From the NCBI RefSeq assembly GCF_904426505.1, contig NZ_CAJGBN010000001.1, positions 434,001-498,000 of the forward strand: a stretch of DNA of 64,000 nt, given 5' to 3'. The position numbers were made by a program, and so were the translations under genes. The notes beneath the pieces are model-generated. The model searched no databases and was not told the DNA's origin. It worked only from the letters and a program-made list of their open reading frames with translations. Source of the DNA: Rubrivivax sp. A210. GTDB lineage: Bacteria; Pseudomonadota; Gammaproteobacteria; Burkholderiales; Burkholderiaceae_C. Positions 62,371-64,000 of this stretch are shown here, piece after piece (position 1 is the stretch's first letter; each line of letters starts with the position of its first letter).

Positions 62371-64000
62371 TCAGCCGCGCTCAGACAGCCCCGAAGCACC
62401 TCTGGCTCGCAATGCTTCCCAAAGCCCCGCAGCACCCAGCAAGGTTGCCTTGAGATCAGCCCGTATTGCAGGGGACTCAAGCGCCTGCTTGCTCATGATG
62501 CTGTGTGCCTCCAGGGCATCAATGATCGCGCCCTCAAGCTCTCTGTCGATGTCGGGTGAGCTATCAAATTGTTCCTTCGTGTTGTTCGCCGCCTGCTCCG
62601 CGAGCTTCTCCGACTCCATCAGCTTGCCCTTGATCACGTCGTTGACGTAGACCAGCTTGTCGCCCGGCGTCAGGTCGCCCTCGAACAGGTCGTTCACCTT
62701 GGCGATCAGCTCGGACAGTGCGATCTTTGCCTTGCCCTGCACCTCGCCGGAGCCGCCTTCATCGGTCGGATCGATCTTGACCTGCTCACCGGCTCCAAGG
62801 TTCAAGGTCGGGTCGCCGATGTTCTTGATCGTGTAGGCCGTCAATTTCAAGGCCGACAGGTCCACGCCTTCGCGCTCGCGGCCATAGGTCAGCAGCGGAT
62901 GCAGCAGCCGAAAGAAGATGGCGCGCTTCTCGACATCGGTATTGCCGTAGTCGAAGATCTGCGACAGGAAGCCGTAGATGCGAACGTAGGTCGCGATGTC
63001 GCTCTTGAACAGGATGAGCGAGTCCATCGCCTCCTTGGCGCGCTTCGCTGCCTGCTCAGCTGCAGCGTTCCGCTGGCCTGCTACCCTGGCAGCGTCAACC
63101 AGAGCGGTCGCTGCCGTGTGCTCGGACTTGGCCTTGGCGAAGGACTTCAAGATCCTGTCCGCCACCGGCGTACAGGCGGCGTCCAGTTCGGACGGCTTGG
63201 CGCGCTTGCCTTTGAGCGCCACGTTCACCACCCGGTCCACCTCGAAGGTGTCGTACAGCGCCAGGGCATCGAGCTTTGCCTTGAGCTCGTTGACGATGTA
63301 CGGGTCCGTCACGCCCGAGAGTTCAGCGGTCTCGTAGTACGGCTTGAAGGCCGCCAAGATGTCTGCCGGGTCGTTGACGAAGTCGACCACGTAGGTCTGG
63401 TCCTTGCCGGGGTAGCAGCGGTTCAGGCGCGACAACGTCTGCACCGCCTGGATGCCGCCCAGACGCTTGTCCACGTACATCGCGCAAAGCAGCGGCTCGT
63501 CGAAGCCGGTCTGGAACTTGTTGGCTACCAGCAGCAACTGATAGTCGCCTCCCCTGAACGCGGTGCGGATGTCCTGGCCGCCCAGCTTCGGGTTCAGCTC
63601 TTTGCTGTGCTCGGTGAACGGATCAGGCCCGCTGTCCAGGTCGACCACCTCGCCTGAAAAGGCCACCAGCGTCTGGATCTTGTAGCCGTGGTCGGCGATG
63701 TACTTGCGGGAAGCCTTCTGCCAGCGTACCGCCTCTTTGCGGCTGCCGGTTACCACCATGGCCCTGGCCTGACCGCCAAGCAGGCCGGCCACATGCTTGC
63801 GGTAGTGCTCCACCACCACCTGCACCCGCTGCGCGATGTTGTACTCGTGCAGGCGCACCCAACCCATGATGCCCTTCATGGCCTCGGACTTGTCGACCTC
63901 CTTGGATTCGATCGTCTTGCCCTTGTGCGCCAGCGAGAACGCCACCTTGTACGAGGTGTAGGTCTTCAGCACATCCAGGATGAAGCCTTCCTCGATGGCC
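62371..64000 (-). CDS. hsdR: Type I restriction enzyme HsdR, C-terminal part (runs off right edge)
   Basis: About 543 residues, open to the right window edge without a start. The second RecA lobe is present: AFRGGDYQLLLVANKFQTGF then DEP, and AVQTLSRLNRCYPGKD (motif VI). A helical C-terminal domain that binds the methylase follows (KKRAIFFRLLHPLLTYGRER-like). The nuclease domain, Walker A and DEAD box lie beyond the edge. It is the translocase/nuclease subunit of a type I restriction system; hsdM and hsdS are expected to the right. The ICE thus carries both restriction and (ArdB) antirestriction functions. Confidence 0.9.
   Translation of the reverse strand, partial: AIEEGFILDVLKTYTSYKVAFSLAHKGKTIESKEVDKSEAMKGIMGWVRLHEYNIAQRVQVVVEHYRKHVAGLLGGQARAMVVTGSRKEAVRWQKASRKYIADHGYKIQTLVAFSGEVVDLDSGPDPFTEHSKELNPKLGGQDIRTAFRGGDYQLLLVANKFQTGFDEPLLCAMYVDKRLGGIQAVQTLSRLNRCYPGKDQTYVVDFVNDPADILAAFKPYYETAELSGVTDPYIVNELKAKLDALALYDTFEVDRVVNVALKGKRAKPSELDAACTPVADRILKSFAKAKSEHTAATALVDAARVAGQRNAAAEQAAKRAKEAMDSLILFKSDIATYVRIYGFLSQIFDYGNTDVEKRAIFFRLLHPLLTYGREREGVDLSALKLTAYTIKNIGDPTLNLGAGEQVKIDPTDEGGSGEVQGKAKIALSELIAKVNDLFEGDLTPGDKLVYVNDVIKGKLMESEKLAEQAANNTKEQFDSSPDIDRELEGAIIDALEAHSIMSKQALESPAIRADLKATLLGAAGLWEALRARGASGLSERG

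Overview
The window is high-GC DNA with dense, tightly packed genes, strong GC preference at third codon positions and GGAGG-type ribosome sites. The gene families (czc/cad metal resistance, PEP-CTERM sorting, ParA-led integrative-element genes) suggest a betaproteobacterium, probably Burkholderiales. This is inference; no ribosomal marker is present. Most of the window is an integrative and conjugative element (ICE) of the ParA / STY4528 / PFL_4669 type related to PFGI-1 and ICEclc. No relaxase or type IV secretion gene lies in the window, so only the maintenance/replication half and cargo are seen.

Layout. (1) 1-1223: 5' part of a phage-type integrase on the minus strand, then a 48-bp 3' fragment of a tRNA-Asn gene, the likely attachment site. 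(2) 1365-15088: conserved backbone: ParA, ParB-like protein, DUF2857 protein, STY4528-type replication protein, PFL_4669 (TIGR03761) protein, DUF3158 protein, SSB and an SNF2 helicase. (3) 15113-31072: accessory ICE genes, mostly small and uncharacterised, including an Mrr-like endonuclease, DUF3577 and DUF3275 proteins, a second ParB-like protein, a DNA methyltransferase, a RadC-like protein and a second SNF2-type ATPase. (4) 31133-53645: cargo that starts at a 153-bp inverted-repeat relic: aminotransferase/DJ-1/GlxA genes, a czc efflux operon, cadA/cadR, and a LysR-linked oxidoreductase/hydrolase/MFS cluster. (5) 53995-59894: ICE genes resume: a LexA-controlled SRAP operon, ArdB antirestriction protein, small unknowns and an atypical C5 DNA methyltransferase. 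(6) 60260-64000: a Ser/Thr kinase convergent with a PD-(D/E)XK-like nuclease gene, and the C-terminal part of a type I restriction HsdR.

Most notable signals. First, a structured RNA leader recurs in seven intergenic places. A 6-7 bp stem has three different sequences but always encloses a 13-15 nt loop containing GGCTCCTG or a close variant. An upstream hairpin and, in two copies, a clear H-type pseudoknot accompany it. It precedes ArdB, the DUF3275 gene and five small unknown genes, and looks like a shared cis-regulatory RNA for the ICE accessory genes, possibly the family called the radC motif. Second, the replication-protein gene contains iteron-like repeats 22-23 bp apart that fall in all three reading frames and are followed by an AT-rich stretch. 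This is the arrangement of the phage lambda origin inside gene O, and it suggests that the ICE replication origin lies inside its own rep gene. Third, nearly every accessory gene also has a near-perfect GC hairpin just upstream of its ribosome site.

The parts fit together as an element that excises at tRNA-Asn, replicates and partitions itself, protects its DNA during transfer (SSB, ArdB, methyltransferases, helicases), carries heavy-metal resistance, and carries its own restriction and kinase/nuclease defence genes.
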